A DNA stretch of 64,000 bases from Tenacibaculum pelagium (GCF_014062345.1 NZ_JACGLS010000001.1:186001-250000); one strand, 5' to 3'. Positions 50,718-60,818 are shown, counted from the stretch's first letter. The notes: generated by a model from the letters alone, not told the origin. Translations and numbers: made by a program.

Positions 50718-53687
50718 TTATGATTTAATCTTCTTTTTATCTACATAGTTAAATAAGTAATCAACATCTAGCTCTTTAATCTTACCTAACTTTTGTAAAG
50801 ATTTTACATTTAAATCTTTCTTATTACCAATAACCATTACGTTATATGACTCTCCTTTTACGTTTTTATCGAAAAACGATTTTAAATCTTCGATAGTCAT
50901 ATCTTTAATAGTATTGTACATTGCTTCTCTATTGTCATTATCAATTCCTAATTTCTTTAATCTTTCGTAAGACCAAAAGATATTAGATTTTGTAATTCTT
51001 TGAGCAGCTAACTTTTTTAATGTTGCATTTTTAGCGGCATTAAATTGCTTTTCTGCTTCTGGCATGTTATTCATTAACTCCATCATAGCATCTACAGCCT
51101 GCTCTAATTTATTAGCCTGAGTACCAACATATGCCATAACATAATTTGGATCGTCTTTTTTTCTTGCATTACTATAAGATGCAAATGCAGAATATGCTAA
51201 AGATTTACTCTCTCTAATTTCTTGGAATACAATTGAAGATAATCCGCTACCAAAATAAGTATTGAATAATGTTGAAGCTGCTAAGTTTTCTGGTTTAAAA
51301 GGCTCTCCTTTTGCTAAAAATAACATTTCAGTTTGCACCATATCGTAATCAGTAAAGAAAACATTACCTCCTGTTTCAGACTCTGTATATTTTTTAGCAG
51401 CAGGATAATCTTTAAACTCTCCATAAACTTTATGAGATTTATTTAAAGCAGCTACAGCCGCATCAACATCTTTACCGTAGTAAAAAATACGTTGCTTATA
51501 GTTTTTAAGTCCCTTAATTACGTTAACTAAATCTGTTGGATCTATTGCTTTTAATTCATCAACTTGAAAAATATCTCTTAATGGTGAATTCTCTCCATAC
51601 TTTCCATAGTTCATTAAACCTCCCCAAAGAATATTTCCTTTTTGAGTTTTACCATCTTGACGTCCTTTATAAATTTTTTCTACATACTTATCGTAAGCTT
51701 CTTGGTCTGCTTTTGCATTGTCCCATAAATCTTCTAATAATTCAAGTCCTTTAGGTAAATTTTCTTTTAAACCTCTTAAACCTACATATGTTTTATCATC
51801 TTGAGCACTAACATAATAATCTACTCCTAACTTATAAAACTCTTTTTTAATTTCTTCAGCAGAATATTTATCAGTTCCAATATATTCAAGATAACCAGCA
51901 GCTAAACTTAACTTCTTGTCATTATCTTTACCCATATCGAAAATAATGTTCAAATCAAATAAATCATTATTTTCATTTAAAACATAAGAAACTTTAATAT
52001 CATTATCTGTTTTAGTTTCTTTAATTGCAGTTTTATAGTCTACAAATTTTGGTTGTAATGGCTCAGATTTTACTTTATTAAAAGCTGTAATAAATTCAGA
52101 ACTCTTATCTCTATTTAACTTAACTGGAGTAATTCCTGGGTTTGATACTTTAACAATATTCTTATCTTCTCCCTTACGCTTATAAGTAACAACGTAATTA
52201 TCTTGGTAAAACTTGTTTGCAAAGTCCACTAATTCTTGCTTAGATACTTTCTTTAGATCATCTAAAAATTTCACTTTATCTGCCCAGTTTTCATGGTGAA
52301 TAAATGCATTAAAGTAAGCACCAGCTAAAGCAGTATTGTTTTCATATTGACGTGTTTGACTTAACTTTAAATCATTAACTACAGCCTCAATCATCCACTC
52401 ATCAAACTCACCTTTCTTTAACTTTTCAATTTGCTCTAATAATAATGCTTTTACTTCGTCTAAAGTTTGACCTGATTTTGGACTACCAGTAAATGAATGG
52501 TAACCATAATCATTTAAAAATGTTGGTGAACAACTAGCTCTCTGAACTGCTTGTTTTTGATTTAAATTTAAATCAATTAAACCTGCATTACCATTAGCCA
52601 TAATCATATCAACTAATGTAACTAACTTTTCATCTTTAGTATTTACTCCTCCAGATCTGAATGCAATAGAGATTGATTCAGAAGTTGGTCCAAAAACTTC
52701 TTTAATAATTGGTTGAGTTATTGGATCTTCTTTTGGTAATACTGGATGTTCTAATTCTTTCTTTTCAAATTTTCCAAAAGTTTCATTTACTTTTTTAATG
52801 GTAGCATCAAAATCTAAATCTCCAACTAAAACTACTGCCATATTATTAGGCACATAATATTTGTCGAAATAATTATTGATATCAATCATTGAAGGATTCT
52901 TTAAATGCTGTGCCGTACCAATAGTAGACTGCTGTCCGTAAGGATGTTTAGGAAATAAACCATCTAACATTGCTGCATAACGCTTACGCCAATCATTATC
53001 CTGACCTCTATTAAATTCTTCAAAAACAGCTTCTAATTCTGTATGAAATAAACGTAAAACTAACGTACTAAAACGCTCAGATTCTAAATCTAACCATTTG
53101 TTTAATTCGTTAGCAGGTATTTTATTTTTATATACTGTTTCTTCAAACCAAGTATGTGCATTTGTACCTGTTGCTCCTAAAGAAGCAGTCATTTTATCAT
53201 ACTCATTCGCAACAGAATAGTTAGATGCTTCTAAAGAAACTTTATCAATTTCTTTATAAAGTGCTAATTTTTTATCTGCATCTTCTTCTGTTCTATGCTG
53301 TTCATATAAATCAGAAATTTTCTTTAAATATTCTTTTTCTTTCTCCCAATCAGCAGTACCAATTTTATGAGTTCCTTTAAAAACCATGTGCTCTAAATAG
53401 TGCGCTAATCCTGTTGATTCTTTTGGGTCATAGTTTGAACCTGCACGAACTGCAATATAAGTTTGAATTTTAGGTTCATCAGTGTTTTTACTTAAGTATA
53501 CTTTTAAACCATTGTCTAAAGTATACAAACGTAATCCTGTTGGGTCGTTTGTAACAGTTTCGTATTTAAAACCGTTTGCACTTGTGTGCTCTTCTGTTTT
53601 TACTTCATTATTTGAAGTTGTACTTTTTTTACAACTAACAACAGAAATAAATAACAAGCTAAGTAATAGCAATTTAAATGTTTTCAT
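50718..53687 (-). CDS. M16 (insulinase/pitrilysin) family zinc peptidase lipoprotein
   Basis: A 989-residue M16 peptidase with a lipoprotein signal (LLFISVVSCKKS). The inverted zinc motif HYLEHMVFKGT (about 94-104) and the distal glutamate in FHTELEAVFEEFNRG mark the active N-terminal half. The C-terminal half is a second M16 unit without the zinc motif and has the usual R-Y pair region (SIVFQEIRESKSLAYSAFASYS). So this is a single-chain clamshell peptidase in the periplasm or outer membrane that should digest short peptides. Own terminator; no obvious partner. Confidence 0.9.
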   Translation of the reverse strand: MKTFKLLLLSLLFISVVSCKKSTTSNNEVKTEEHTSANGFKYETVTNDPTGLRLYTLDNGLKVYLSKNTDEPKIQTYIAVRAGSNYDPKESTGLAHYLEHMVFKGTHKIGTADWEKEKEYLKKISDLYEQHRTEEDADKKLALYKEIDKVSLEASNYSVANEYDKMTASLGATGTNAHTWFEETVYKNKIPANELNKWLDLESERFSTLVLRLFHTELEAVFEEFNRGQDNDWRKRYAAMLDGLFPKHPYGQQSTIGTAQHLKNPSMIDINNYFDKYYVPNNMAVVLVGDLDFDATIKKVNETFGKFEKKELEHPVLPKEDPITQPIIKEVFGPTSESISIAFRSGGVNTKDEKLVTLVDMIMANGNAGLIDLNLNQKQAVQRASCSPTFLNDYGYHSFTGSPKSGQTLDEVKALLLEQIEKLKKGEFDEWMIEAVVNDLKLSQTRQYENNTALAGAYFNAFIHHENWADKVKFLDDLKKVSKQELVDFANKFYQDNYVVTYKRKGEDKNIVKVSNPGITPVKLNRDKSSEFITAFNKVKSEPLQPKFVDYKTAIKETKTDNDIKVSYVLNENNDLFDLNIIFDMGKDNDKKLSLAAGYLEYIGTDKYSAEEIKKEFYKLGVDYYVSAQDDKTYVGLRGLKENLPKGLELLEDLWDNAKADQEAYDKYVEKIYKGRQDGKTQKGNILWGGLMNYGKYGENSPLRDIFQVDELKAIDPTDLVNVIKGLKNYKQRIFYYGKDVDAAVAALNKSHKVYGEFKDYPAAKKYTESETGGNVFFTDYDMVQTEMLFLAKGEPFKPENLAASTLFNTYFGSGLSSIVFQEIRESKSLAYSAFASYSNARKKDDPNYVMAYVGTQANKLEQAVDAMMELMNNMPEAEKQFNAAKNATLKKLAAQRITKSNIFWSYERLKKLGIDNDNREAMYNTIKDMTIEDLKSFFDKNVKGESYNVMVIGNKKDLNVKSLQKLGKIKELDVDYLFNYVDKKKIKS

Positions 53688-53710
53688 TCTTTTTTGGGTT
53701 TGATTAAATT

Positions 53711-53744
53711 AAAAAATCCGTTGAATTTACAAATTCAACGGATT
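53711..53744 (-). terminator. Intrinsic terminator of sucD
   Basis: AATCCGTTGAATT and AATTCAACGGATT form a 13-bp stem with a short loop (TACA), and a T-run follows on the minus strand. It lies about 50 bp past the stop codon. Confidence 0.8.
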
Positions 53745-53792
53745 CTAAAGAAATATATTTTATTCTTTTAACAGTTTTTTATCATAAAAAAA

Positions 53793-54665
53793 CTAAGCTA
53801 AAACTTTTGCTACCATTTCCCCAATTTTAGCTGGAGAACTCACTACGTGCACTCCGTTTTCTGCTAAAATTTTCATTTTTGCTTGTGCTGTATCATCTGC
53901 TCCACCTACAATTGCTCCGGCGTGCCCCATTGTACGACCAGCTGGTGCAGTTTGACCTGCGATAAAACCAACAACTGGCTTACGGTTACCATCAGCTTTA
54001 ATCCATTGAGCAGCTTCTGCTTCTAAGTTACCTCCGATTTCACCAATCATAACGATTGCTTCAGTATCCTCATCATTCATTAATAACTCAACAGCTTCTT
54101 TAGTAGTTGTTCCAATGATTGGATCTCCACCAATACCGATAGCTGTAGTAACTCCAAATCCTTGTTTTACAACTTGATCAGCAGCTTCATAAGTTAAAGT
54201 ACCTGATTTAGAAACGATACCTACTTTTCCCTTTTTGAAGATAAATCCTGGCATAATACCAACTTTAGCTTCATCAGGAGTAATAACTCCTGGGCAGTTA
54301 GGACCTACTAAAGTACAATCTAATTGATCGATATAAGCTTTTACTTTTACCATATCAGCAGTAGGAATTCCTTCAGTAATACAAATAATTACTTTGATTC
54401 CTGCTTCTGCAGATTCCATAATAGCATCAGCAGCAAAAGCTGGTGGTACAAAAATAATAGAAGTATCTGCTCCTACTTTTTGTACAGCTTCATCAACTGT
54501 ATTAAAAACTGGTTTACCTAAATGCTCTTGCCCTCCTTTACCTGGAGTAACACCACCAACAACGTTGGTACCATAATCAATCATTTGACCAGCGTGGAAA
54601 GTTCCTTCGCTACCAGTAAAACCTTGTACAATAATTTTTGAATCTTTATTTACTAAAACACTCAT
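53793..54665 (-). CDS. sucD: Succinate-CoA ligase, alpha subunit
   Basis: A 290-residue TCA-cycle enzyme subunit that carries the phosphohistidine. CoA-binding N-terminal domain ([29 protein letters not shown]), the PNCPGVITP strand, and the active histidine in [20 protein letters not shown]. The beta subunit (sucC) is not adjacent, as often in Bacteroidota. It ends the leftward lipid A/EF-P gene cluster, but a -7 box in the 62-bp gap before it suggests its own promoter. Confidence 0.95.
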   Translation of the reverse strand: MSVLVNKDSKIIVQGFTGSEGTFHAGQMIDYGTNVVGGVTPGKGGQEHLGKPVFNTVDEAVQKVGADTSIIFVPPAFAADAIMESAEAGIKVIICITEGIPTADMVKVKAYIDQLDCTLVGPNCPGVITPDEAKVGIMPGFIFKKGKVGIVSKSGTLTYEAADQVVKQGFGVTTAIGIGGDPIIGTTTKEAVELLMNDEDTEAIVMIGEIGGNLEAEAAQWIKADGNRKPVVGFIAGQTAPAGRTMGHAGAIVGGADDTAQAKMKILAENGVHVVSSPAKIGEMVAKVLA

Positions 54666-54691
54666 GGGTTTTTATTTTAATTTTTGCATCA

Positions 54692-54699
54692 CAAAAGTA
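54692..54699 (-). promoter_or_regulatory. -7 box of sucD
   Basis: Minus-strand TACTTTTG (TAnnTTTG), 27 bp before the sucD ATG. Confidence 0.5.
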
Positions 54700-54727
54700 A
54701 TCGTTTGATATTGATTTGTGAAAATTT

Positions 54728-55654
54728 TTATTTGTTTTTTTGCTCTTTTAAAAATCGTTTGATTCCTGCTATTTCTTTTAGCTTTTCTCTCGACTCTGAA
54801 ATTGGAGTTCCGAAGTAGGTTTTTCCACCTTCTACAGACTTTGTTACTCCTGTTTGTCCAAGTATAACAGCTTTTTTCCCAATGGTTATTCCGCTGTTTG
54901 TTCCTACTTGCCCCCAAATAGTTACTTCATCTTCAATAATAACACAACCTGCAATACCTGTCTGCGAAGCGATTAAACACTTTCTACCAATAACAGTATC
55001 ATGACCTACATGAACTTGGTTGTCTATTTTTGTTCCTGCTCCAATAGTTGTATCTCCAGTTACTCCTTTATCAATCGTACAAGATGCTCCTAAATCTACA
55101 TTATCTTCTAAAATAACTCTTCCTCCAGAAATTAATTTATCAAATCCTTCTAGTCTGTTTTTATAGTAAAAAGCATCAGCTCCTAAAACAGTATTTGCAT
55201 GAATAGTTACATTATTACCTATAACTGAATTACTATAAATTGTAACGTTTGGGTGGATAACACAATTCTTTCCTATAATAACATTATCTCCAATAAACAC
55301 ATTGGGTTGAATAATTGTTCCTTCTCCAATAATAGCAGATTCAGAAATACTTGCTTTTGAAGCTATAAATGGATTGAAATGTTTTGTTATTTTATTAAAA
55401 TCACGAAAAGGATCATCAGAAATCAATAAAGCTTTTCCTTCTGGACAATCAACTTTTTTATTAATTAAAACTGTTGTTGCTGCAGAGTTTAAGGCTTTAT
55501 CGTAATACTTAGGATGATCAACAAAAACAATATCTCCTGCTTCAACTACATGTATTTCGTTAATACCTGTAATTGAAAAATTTTTATCACCAACAAAATC
55601 TACATCCAATAATGTAGCTATCTGTTGTAAAGTTTGTGCTTGTTTAAATTTCAT
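54728..55654 (-). CDS. Second LpxD-like UDP-acylglucosamine N-acyltransferase
   Basis: A 308-residue LpxD paralogue. N-terminal uridine-binding domain (LQQIATLLDVDFVGDKNFSI, ISDDPFRDFNKI) followed by a left-handed beta-helix made of hexapeptide repeats (IGEGTIIQPNVFIGDNVIIG). The catalytic histidine is in KIDNQVHVGHDTVIG. It is about 40 residues shorter than LpxD at the C-terminus, where the acyl-carrier-binding helices normally are. Having two LpxD-type genes in one cluster is known in Bacteroidota; this one may add a different acyl chain or act on another nucleotide sugar. Lies between efp and sucD. Confidence 0.8.
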   Translation of the reverse strand: MKFKQAQTLQQIATLLDVDFVGDKNFSITGINEIHVVEAGDIVFVDHPKYYDKALNSAATTVLINKKVDCPEGKALLISDDPFRDFNKITKHFNPFIASKASISESAIIGEGTIIQPNVFIGDNVIIGKNCVIHPNVTIYSNSVIGNNVTIHANTVLGADAFYYKNRLEGFDKLISGGRVILEDNVDLGASCTIDKGVTGDTTIGAGTKIDNQVHVGHDTVIGRKCLIASQTGIAGCVIIEDEVTIWGQVGTNSGITIGKKAVILGQTGVTKSVEGGKTYFGTPISESREKLKEIAGIKRFLKEQKNK

Positions 55655-55666
55655 TTAAAAAAAGAA

Positions 55667-55686
55667 ATTCCCGCTACTGCGGGAAT
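55667..55686 (-). terminator. Hairpin terminator between efp and the lpxD paralogue
   Basis: ATTCCCGC and GCGGGAAT, loop TACT; on the minus strand it leads into a T-rich tract. It lies only 6 bp after the efp stop codon, so it may reduce read-through to the downstream genes. Confidence 0.7.
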
Positions 55687-55691
55687 AATGT

Positions 55692-56258
55692 TTATTCTTT
55701 TATACGCTCTTGGTAAGTACCTTTAGTCGTTTCAATTTTAATTTTATCACCTTCATTAATAAATAAAGGAACATTTACACGAGCTCCTGTTTCTACAGTT
55801 GCTGGTTTTGTTGCATTTGTAGCTGTATTACCTTTAACTCCTGGTTCTGTGTGCGTAACTTCTAATATTACACTTGTTGGCATCTCTACAGATAGAGGCA
55901 TCTCATCCTCTGAATTGATGATTATAGTAACGATCTCTCCTTCTTTCATTAATTCTGGAGCATCTAATGCATTTTTTTCCAATGTAATTTGAGAATAATC
56001 AACTTGATTCATGAAGTGAAACGTATCTCCTTCACTATATAAGTATTGAAATTTGTGAGTTTCAACTCTAACTGCATCAATTTTTCTTCCTGAAGGAAAT
56101 GTATTATCTACAACCTTACCACTGGTAACACTTTTTAATTTTGTTCTTACAAAAGCAGGTCCCTTTCCTGGTTTAACATGTAAAAATTCAACAACTTTAT
56201 AAATATCGTTGTTGTATCTCATGCATAATCCATTTTTTATATCTGATGTTGTTGCCAT
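55692..56258 (-). CDS. efp: Elongation factor P
   Basis: A 188-residue translation factor that helps ribosomes through polyproline stretches. KOW-like domain I with the loop VKPGKGPAFVRTK, whose tip lysine is the usual modification site; two OB domains follow, ending GDKIKIETTKGTYQERIKE. No poxA or other modifying enzyme is in the window. Located within the lipid A cluster after lpxA (52-bp gap), an arrangement I recall as common in Flavobacteriia. Confidence 0.95.
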   Translation of the reverse strand: MATTSDIKNGLCMRYNNDIYKVVEFLHVKPGKGPAFVRTKLKSVTSGKVVDNTFPSGRKIDAVRVETHKFQYLYSEGDTFHFMNQVDYSQITLEKNALDAPELMKEGEIVTIIINSEDEMPLSVEMPTSVILEVTHTEPGVKGNTATNATKPATVETGARVNVPLFINEGDKIKIETTKGTYQERIKE

Positions 56259-56310
56259 TTTTATTTGTTATTATTTTTTAAAATTTACTATATATCTATT
56301 AGTAATTTTA

Positions 56311-57096
56311 TTAGTTAGATTTAAAATATCCTTTCATAATTCCACGATGTGAATCTTTTATAAACTGAATTACTTCATCACGTTCTGAAGTAGCTTCCAT
56401 TTCAGCCTCAATAATATCTATCGCTTGGGAATTATTGTAATTTTTTTGAAATAAAATTCTATATATATCTTGAATTTCTCTAATCTTCTCAGTAGTATAA
56501 CCTCTTCTTCTTAAACCTACAGAATTGATACCTACATATGATAAAGGTTCACGTGCAGCTTTTACATAAGGAGGTACATCTTTACGAACCAATGAACCAC
56601 CGGTAACAAATGCATGATTACCTACTGAAGCAAATTGGTGTACCGCTACCATACCCGCTAAAACTACATTATCACCTACATTTACATGCCCCGCTAAAGT
56701 TGTATTATTTGAAAAAATACAATTATTACCAACAAAACAATCATGAGCTACGTGACAATACGCCATAATTAAACAATTGTCCCCAATTACAGTTTTCATT
56801 CGGTCTGTAGTTCCTCTATTTATAGTAACACATTCACGTATTGTTACGTTATCACCAATCTCTACAGTTGTATCCTCATCATTATATTTTAAATCTTGAG
56901 GAATTGCTGAAATTACAGCTCCTGGAAAAATTCGACAGTTTTTACCAATCCTTGCTCCTTCCATTATAGTTACATTAGAACCAATCCAAGTTCCTGAGCC
57001 AATTTCAACATTTGCATGTATTGTTGTAAATGGTTCGATAACTACATTTCGTGCAATTTTTGCTTGTGGATGTACGTATGCAAGTGGTTGATTCAT
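56311..57096 (-). CDS. lpxA: UDP-N-acetylglucosamine O-acyltransferase
   Basis: A 261-residue enzyme for the first lipid A step, moving 3-hydroxyacyl from ACP to the O3 of UDP-GlcNAc. Hexapeptide beta-helix from residue 5 (VHPQAKIARNVVIEPFTTI), catalytic histidine in LIMAYCHVAHDCFVGN, and a helical C-terminal domain (VGINSVGLRRRGYTTEKIREIQDIYR). Length and motifs standard. Stop-start gap of 4 bp to the fusion gene upstream, so co-translated within the lpx operon. Confidence 0.95.
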   Translation of the reverse strand: MNQPLAYVHPQAKIARNVVIEPFTTIHANVEIGSGTWIGSNVTIMEGARIGKNCRIFPGAVISAIPQDLKYNDEDTTVEIGDNVTIRECVTINRGTTDRMKTVIGDNCLIMAYCHVAHDCFVGNNCIFSNNTTLAGHVNVGDNVVLAGMVAVHQFASVGNHAFVTGGSLVRKDVPPYVKAAREPLSYVGINSVGLRRRGYTTEKIREIQDIYRILFQKNYNNSQAIDIIEAEMEATSERDEVIQFIKDSHRGIMKGYFKSN

Positions 57097-57100
57097 AGTC

Positions 57101-58492
57101 TTATTTTACTTTTGAAATTTGCGCCATTAATTCTGCTTCACATACTAATTTCCCATTAGCATATGTATAAGCTTGCATATGACAAATACCTCTTCTTATT
57201 GGTGTTATTAATTCAGCTTTAAAAGTTAAAGTGTCTCCTGGTAATACTTTTTGTTTGAACTTAACATTATCCATTTTCATGAAATATGTTAAATAGTTTT
57301 CTGGATCTGGCACTGTATTTAAAACTAAAACTCCACCACACTGCGCCATCGCTTCAACTTGTAAAACACCTGGCATTACTGGTGCTCCTGGAAAATGTCC
57401 CACAAAGAAATTTTCATTCATTGTAACATTTTTCATTCCCACTACATGCCTATCTGACAACTCTAAAATTCTATCAATCAATAAAAATGGAGGTCTATGA
57501 GGTAAAATATCCATTATTTGATGGATATCCATCAATGGAGGTAAGTTTAAATCATATTTAGGAACGTTGTTACGTTTTTCTTGCTTTATAATTTTAGCTA
57601 ATTTCTTAGCGAATAAAGTATTAACTAAATGCCCAGGTTTGTTTGCTATTACTTTACCTCTAATTCGAGTACCTACTAATGCTAAATCCCCAATAACATC
57701 TAATAACTTATGTCTTGCAGCTTCATTAGCCCAATGCAATTCCAGGTTATCTAAAATTCCATTAGATTGAATTTTGATATCATCTTTATTAAAAGCCTTC
57801 TTTAATTTTTCTGTAGTAGAAGTAGATAATTCTTTATCTACATAAACAATTGCATTGTTTAAATCTCCACCTTTAATTAAATCATTTTCAAGTAGCATTT
57901 CTATTTCATGCAAAAAACTAAAAGTTCTTGCTGCAGAAATATGCTCTTTAAAATCAGACATTTTATTTAAAGTAGCATTTTGTGTTCCTAAAATTTTAGT
58001 TCCAAAATCTACCATTGTTGTTACTTGATACTCATCTGAAGGCATTAAAATAATTTCGCTTCCAGTAGCTTCATCTTTATATGAAATTATTTCTTTAACA
58101 ACATATTCTTCAATTTCAGCTTCTTGCTCTACAATTCCTGCTTGCTCTAATGCTTCAATAAAAAATTTAGATGAACCATCCATAATTGGAGGCTCTGATG
58201 CGTCAATCTCAATAATTAAGTTATCAATATCTAAACCTACTGCTGCTGCTAAAACATGCTCAGAAGTTTGAATTTGTACTCCTTTCTTCTCAAGATTTGT
58301 TCCTCTTTGAGTATTTGTAACATACTCCGCTTTTGCTTCAATTACTGGCTTTCCTTCTAAATCAACACGTACAAACGCAAATCCATGATTTATTGGAGCT
58401 GGTTTGAAAACCATTGTTACCTCATTACCAGTATGTAAACCTACACCAGATAATGTAATTTCATTTTGTATTGTTTTCTGTTGTTTACTCAT
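57101..58492 (-). CDS. lpxC-fabZ: LpxC-FabZ fusion: UDP-3-O-acyl-GlcNAc deacetylase / 3-hydroxyacyl-ACP dehydratase
   Basis: A 463-residue bifunctional protein. Residues 1-305 are LpxC, the zinc deacetylase that commits to lipid A: TSEHVLAAAVGLDIDNLIIE, then the second zinc site HWANEAARHKLLDVIGDLAL. Residues 315-463 are FabZ, a hot-dog dehydratase: ILPHRPPFLLIDRI, GHFPGAPVMPGVLQVEAMAQ (catalytic His and Glu). The fusion joins lipid A and fatty-acid synthesis and is normal in Bacteroidota. It overlaps lpxD by 8 bp and lies 4 bp before lpxA. Confidence 0.95.
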   Translation of the reverse strand: MSKQQKTIQNEITLSGVGLHTGNEVTMVFKPAPINHGFAFVRVDLEGKPVIEAKAEYVTNTQRGTNLEKKGVQIQTSEHVLAAAVGLDIDNLIIEIDASEPPIMDGSSKFFIEALEQAGIVEQEAEIEEYVVKEIISYKDEATGSEIILMPSDEYQVTTMVDFGTKILGTQNATLNKMSDFKEHISAARTFSFLHEIEMLLENDLIKGGDLNNAIVYVDKELSTSTTEKLKKAFNKDDIKIQSNGILDNLELHWANEAARHKLLDVIGDLALVGTRIRGKVIANKPGHLVNTLFAKKLAKIIKQEKRNNVPKYDLNLPPLMDIHQIMDILPHRPPFLLIDRILELSDRHVVGMKNVTMNENFFVGHFPGAPVMPGVLQVEAMAQCGGVLVLNTVPDPENYLTYFMKMDNVKFKQKVLPGDTLTFKAELITPIRRGICHMQAYTYANGKLVCEAELMAQISKVK

Positions 58493-59525
58493 TGTTTGTT
58501 TTTTGAGTATTTAACTCTTTTTCAATTTTATGTATTGTTGATGCTAATTTAGGTAAGTTTTTAAAGTAAACATATGATTTACTATAATCTGAATACCCAA
58601 AAGCAGGTGTACCTTGTACTACTTCTCCTTCTTTTAAACTCTTGCCAATACCAGATTGTGCTTGAATTCTAACATTATTGCCTATTGTTATATGGCCAAC
58701 AATACCTACTTGACCGCCAATCATACAATTCTCGCCAATTTTTGTAGATCCTGCAATACCTGTTTGTGAAGCTATTACGGTGTTTTTACCAATCTCAACG
58801 TTATGCGCTACTTGAATTTGGTTATCTAACTTTACTCCTTTTCTGATAATTGTTGAACCTAACGTAGCTCTGTCTATTGTTGAATTAGACCCTACATCAA
58901 CATTATCTTCGATAATAACGTTTCCAATTTGAGGTATTGCCTTGTACTCTCCATCTTCATTGGGTGCGAAACCAAATCCATCAGAACCAATTACTGTTCC
59001 TGAATGAATCTTACAATTTTTTCCTATTTGAGATTCTGAATATACCTTAACACCTGCAAAAATTACTGAATTATCTCCAATTACTGAATTATCTCCAATA
59101 TAAGAATTAGGATAAATTTTTACATTTTTACCTAAAACAACATTTTCACCAATATAAGCATAGGCTCCAACATATTCGTTTTCTCCTATTGTAGCAGAAG
59201 AAGCAATAAAATGAGGATTTTCTCTACCAGATTTATTATTCTTTACTTCATTATAAAACTCTAAAAGCTTTGAAAATGCTTTATATGCATCGTCAACTTT
59301 AATCAGAGTCGATTCAATTTCTTTTTCTGGCTGAAAGCTTTTATTTACTATGGTAACTGAAGCCTTTGTAGTATATATAAAAGAATTATACTTTGGGTTT
59401 GAAAGAAAGGTTAAAGAACCAACCGTTCCTTCTTCTATTTTTGAAAGTTTAGATACTTCAGCATCTGGATTACCCACAATGTTTCCTTCTAAAATATCGG
59501 CTATTTGTTTTGCTGTAAATTTCAT
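58485..59525 (-). CDS. lpxD: UDP-3-O-acylglucosamine N-acyltransferase
   Basis: A 346-residue acyltransferase, third step of lipid A synthesis. N-terminal uridine domain (KFTAKQIADILEGNIVGNPD), beta-helix with many IGxN repeats, catalytic histidine in LDNQIQVAHNVEIG and a C-terminal helical part (YFKNLPKLASTIHKIEKELN). The frame could begin with TTG at 59534, but the ATG at 59525 is normal, and a -7 box ends at 59532, only 6 bp before it. First gene of the lpx cluster apart from the HD gene 57 bp upstream. Confidence 0.93.
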   Translation of the reverse strand: MKFTAKQIADILEGNIVGNPDAEVSKLSKIEEGTVGSLTFLSNPKYNSFIYTTKASVTIVNKSFQPEKEIESTLIKVDDAYKAFSKLLEFYNEVKNNKSGRENPHFIASSATIGENEYVGAYAYIGENVVLGKNVKIYPNSYIGDNSVIGDNSVIFAGVKVYSESQIGKNCKIHSGTVIGSDGFGFAPNEDGEYKAIPQIGNVIIEDNVDVGSNSTIDRATLGSTIIRKGVKLDNQIQVAHNVEIGKNTVIASQTGIAGSTKIGENCMIGGQVGIVGHITIGNNVRIQAQSGIGKSLKEGEVVQGTPAFGYSDYSKSYVYFKNLPKLASTIHKIEKELNTQKTNNE

Positions 59526-59531
59526 CAATTG

Positions 59532-59539
59532 CAAAAGTA
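59532..59539 (-). promoter_or_regulatory. -7 box touching the lpxD start
   Basis: Minus-strand TACTTTTG (TAnnTTTG) with its G at 59532; the ATG begins at 59525. This implies a leader of only a few bases. Confidence 0.55.
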
Positions 59540-59582
59540 ATTATTTTTGTTTAATTACTTATTATTACATCATTTTTAAAGA

Positions 59583-60818
59583 TTAATTAATCATTTTTTT
59601 AGGGTAACATAAGAAATACTTTACCACAGGTTTGGTTAAAGCTTTTAAGTTCAACTGATCTGAAGCCTTTGCTATATCTTTTAATTTCCCTTTCTTTGTG
59701 TAAATTTTTATTGGCTTATCTGTATTATAAGCCTGATTTTTAATTTTATTTGAAAAAACAAAATAGTTTAAATCCTCTTCTTTAATTTCTAAATGACTTT
59801 TAACAGAGTCATTTACTTCTTTTAAGTATTTCTCTGTAAAAGGCTTCTCTTGAATTTCAATTTTAAAAAGATTTCTATGAATAATCATTTTAGCTAATGA
59901 GGACAAAATAAAATCATCGTGATGTACCCATTCTTTTATCGCTGACAATACATCATAATCATCTAACTGAGAAAAAACATCTAATGTATCATTCGAAAAA
60001 TTACTTTCTGAAATTGGCGTATATAAAAAGTATTTAAAAGCGGAACTGGCTGGTAATTCAATACCTTTCATTGCTAATTCTTTCGCTCTTCTTAAAACAT
60101 TTACCAAAATGTTTTCGGCTACTAATCCTGTTTTGTGCAAATAAACTTGCCAATACATTAAACGACGTGCAATGATAAATTTTTCTACAGAATAAATTCC
60201 TTTTTGCTCTATAACTAACTCATCGTTTACAACATTCATCATGGCTATTAAACGATCTGAAGATATATTTCCTTCTGTTACTCCTGTGTAGAAACTATCT
60301 CTTTTTAAATAATCTAACCGATCAATATCTAATTGACTAGAAATTAGTTGATATAAAAACTCTCTATGGTAATTCCCTTCAAAAATCTTGATTGCTAAAC
60401 TTAATTTTCCATCAAATTCATCATTTAAAGCCTTCATAAACTTTAACGAAATCTCTTCATGAGTAATACCATTAACAATACTGTGCTCTAAAGCATGAGA
60501 AAATGCCCCGTGACCAATATCATGTAATAAAATAGCAATGTATAATGCGTTAGCTTCATCATCAGAAATTTCAACGTTTTTCATTCTAAGCACTCGTACT
60601 GCTTTCTGCATTAAATGCATACAACCTATAGCGTGATGAAAACGTGTATGATTTGCTCCTGGATACACTAAATTAGACAATCCCATTTGTGTAACCCTTC
60701 TTAATCGCTGAAAGTAACGATGTTCGATTATATCAAAAATTAATGAATTTGGTATGGTTATAAATCCATAAATAGGATCATTAATTATCTTTTGTTTATT
60801 CGTTTTTCTGCTTTTCAA
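59583..60818 (-). CDS. HD-domain phosphohydrolase (dNTPase-like)
   Basis: A 411-residue cytoplasmic HD protein. The metal site is complete: RFHHAIGCMHLM, then LLHDIGHGAFSHALEHSI, and the distal aspartate in SSQLDIDRLDYLKRDSFYTG. Length and motif spacing are those of the YwfO/SAMHD1-like group that cuts deoxynucleoside triphosphates; substrate is not proven. It precedes the lpx operon on the same strand with a 57-bp gap and is divergent from porX; it is regularly found next to lpxD in Bacteroidota. Confidence 0.85.
   Translation of the reverse strand: MKSRKTNKQKIINDPIYGFITIPNSLIFDIIEHRYFQRLRRVTQMGLSNLVYPGANHTRFHHAIGCMHLMQKAVRVLRMKNVEISDDEANALYIAILLHDIGHGAFSHALEHSIVNGITHEEISLKFMKALNDEFDGKLSLAIKIFEGNYHREFLYQLISSQLDIDRLDYLKRDSFYTGVTEGNISSDRLIAMMNVVNDELVIEQKGIYSVEKFIIARRLMYWQVYLHKTGLVAENILVNVLRRAKELAMKGIELPASSAFKYFLYTPISESNFSNDTLDVFSQLDDYDVLSAIKEWVHHDDFILSSLAKMIIHRNLFKIEIQEKPFTEKYLKEVNDSVKSHLEIKEEDLNYFVFSNKIKNQAYNTDKPIKIYTKKGKLKDIAKASDQLNLKALTKPVVKYFLCYPKKMIN

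Noticed and set aside
54672-54917. An 81-codon minus-strand frame after the second lpxD-like gene
   Set aside because: It overlaps the 3' end of that gene in another frame, is rich in Asn, Lys and Arg and has no recognisable domain.
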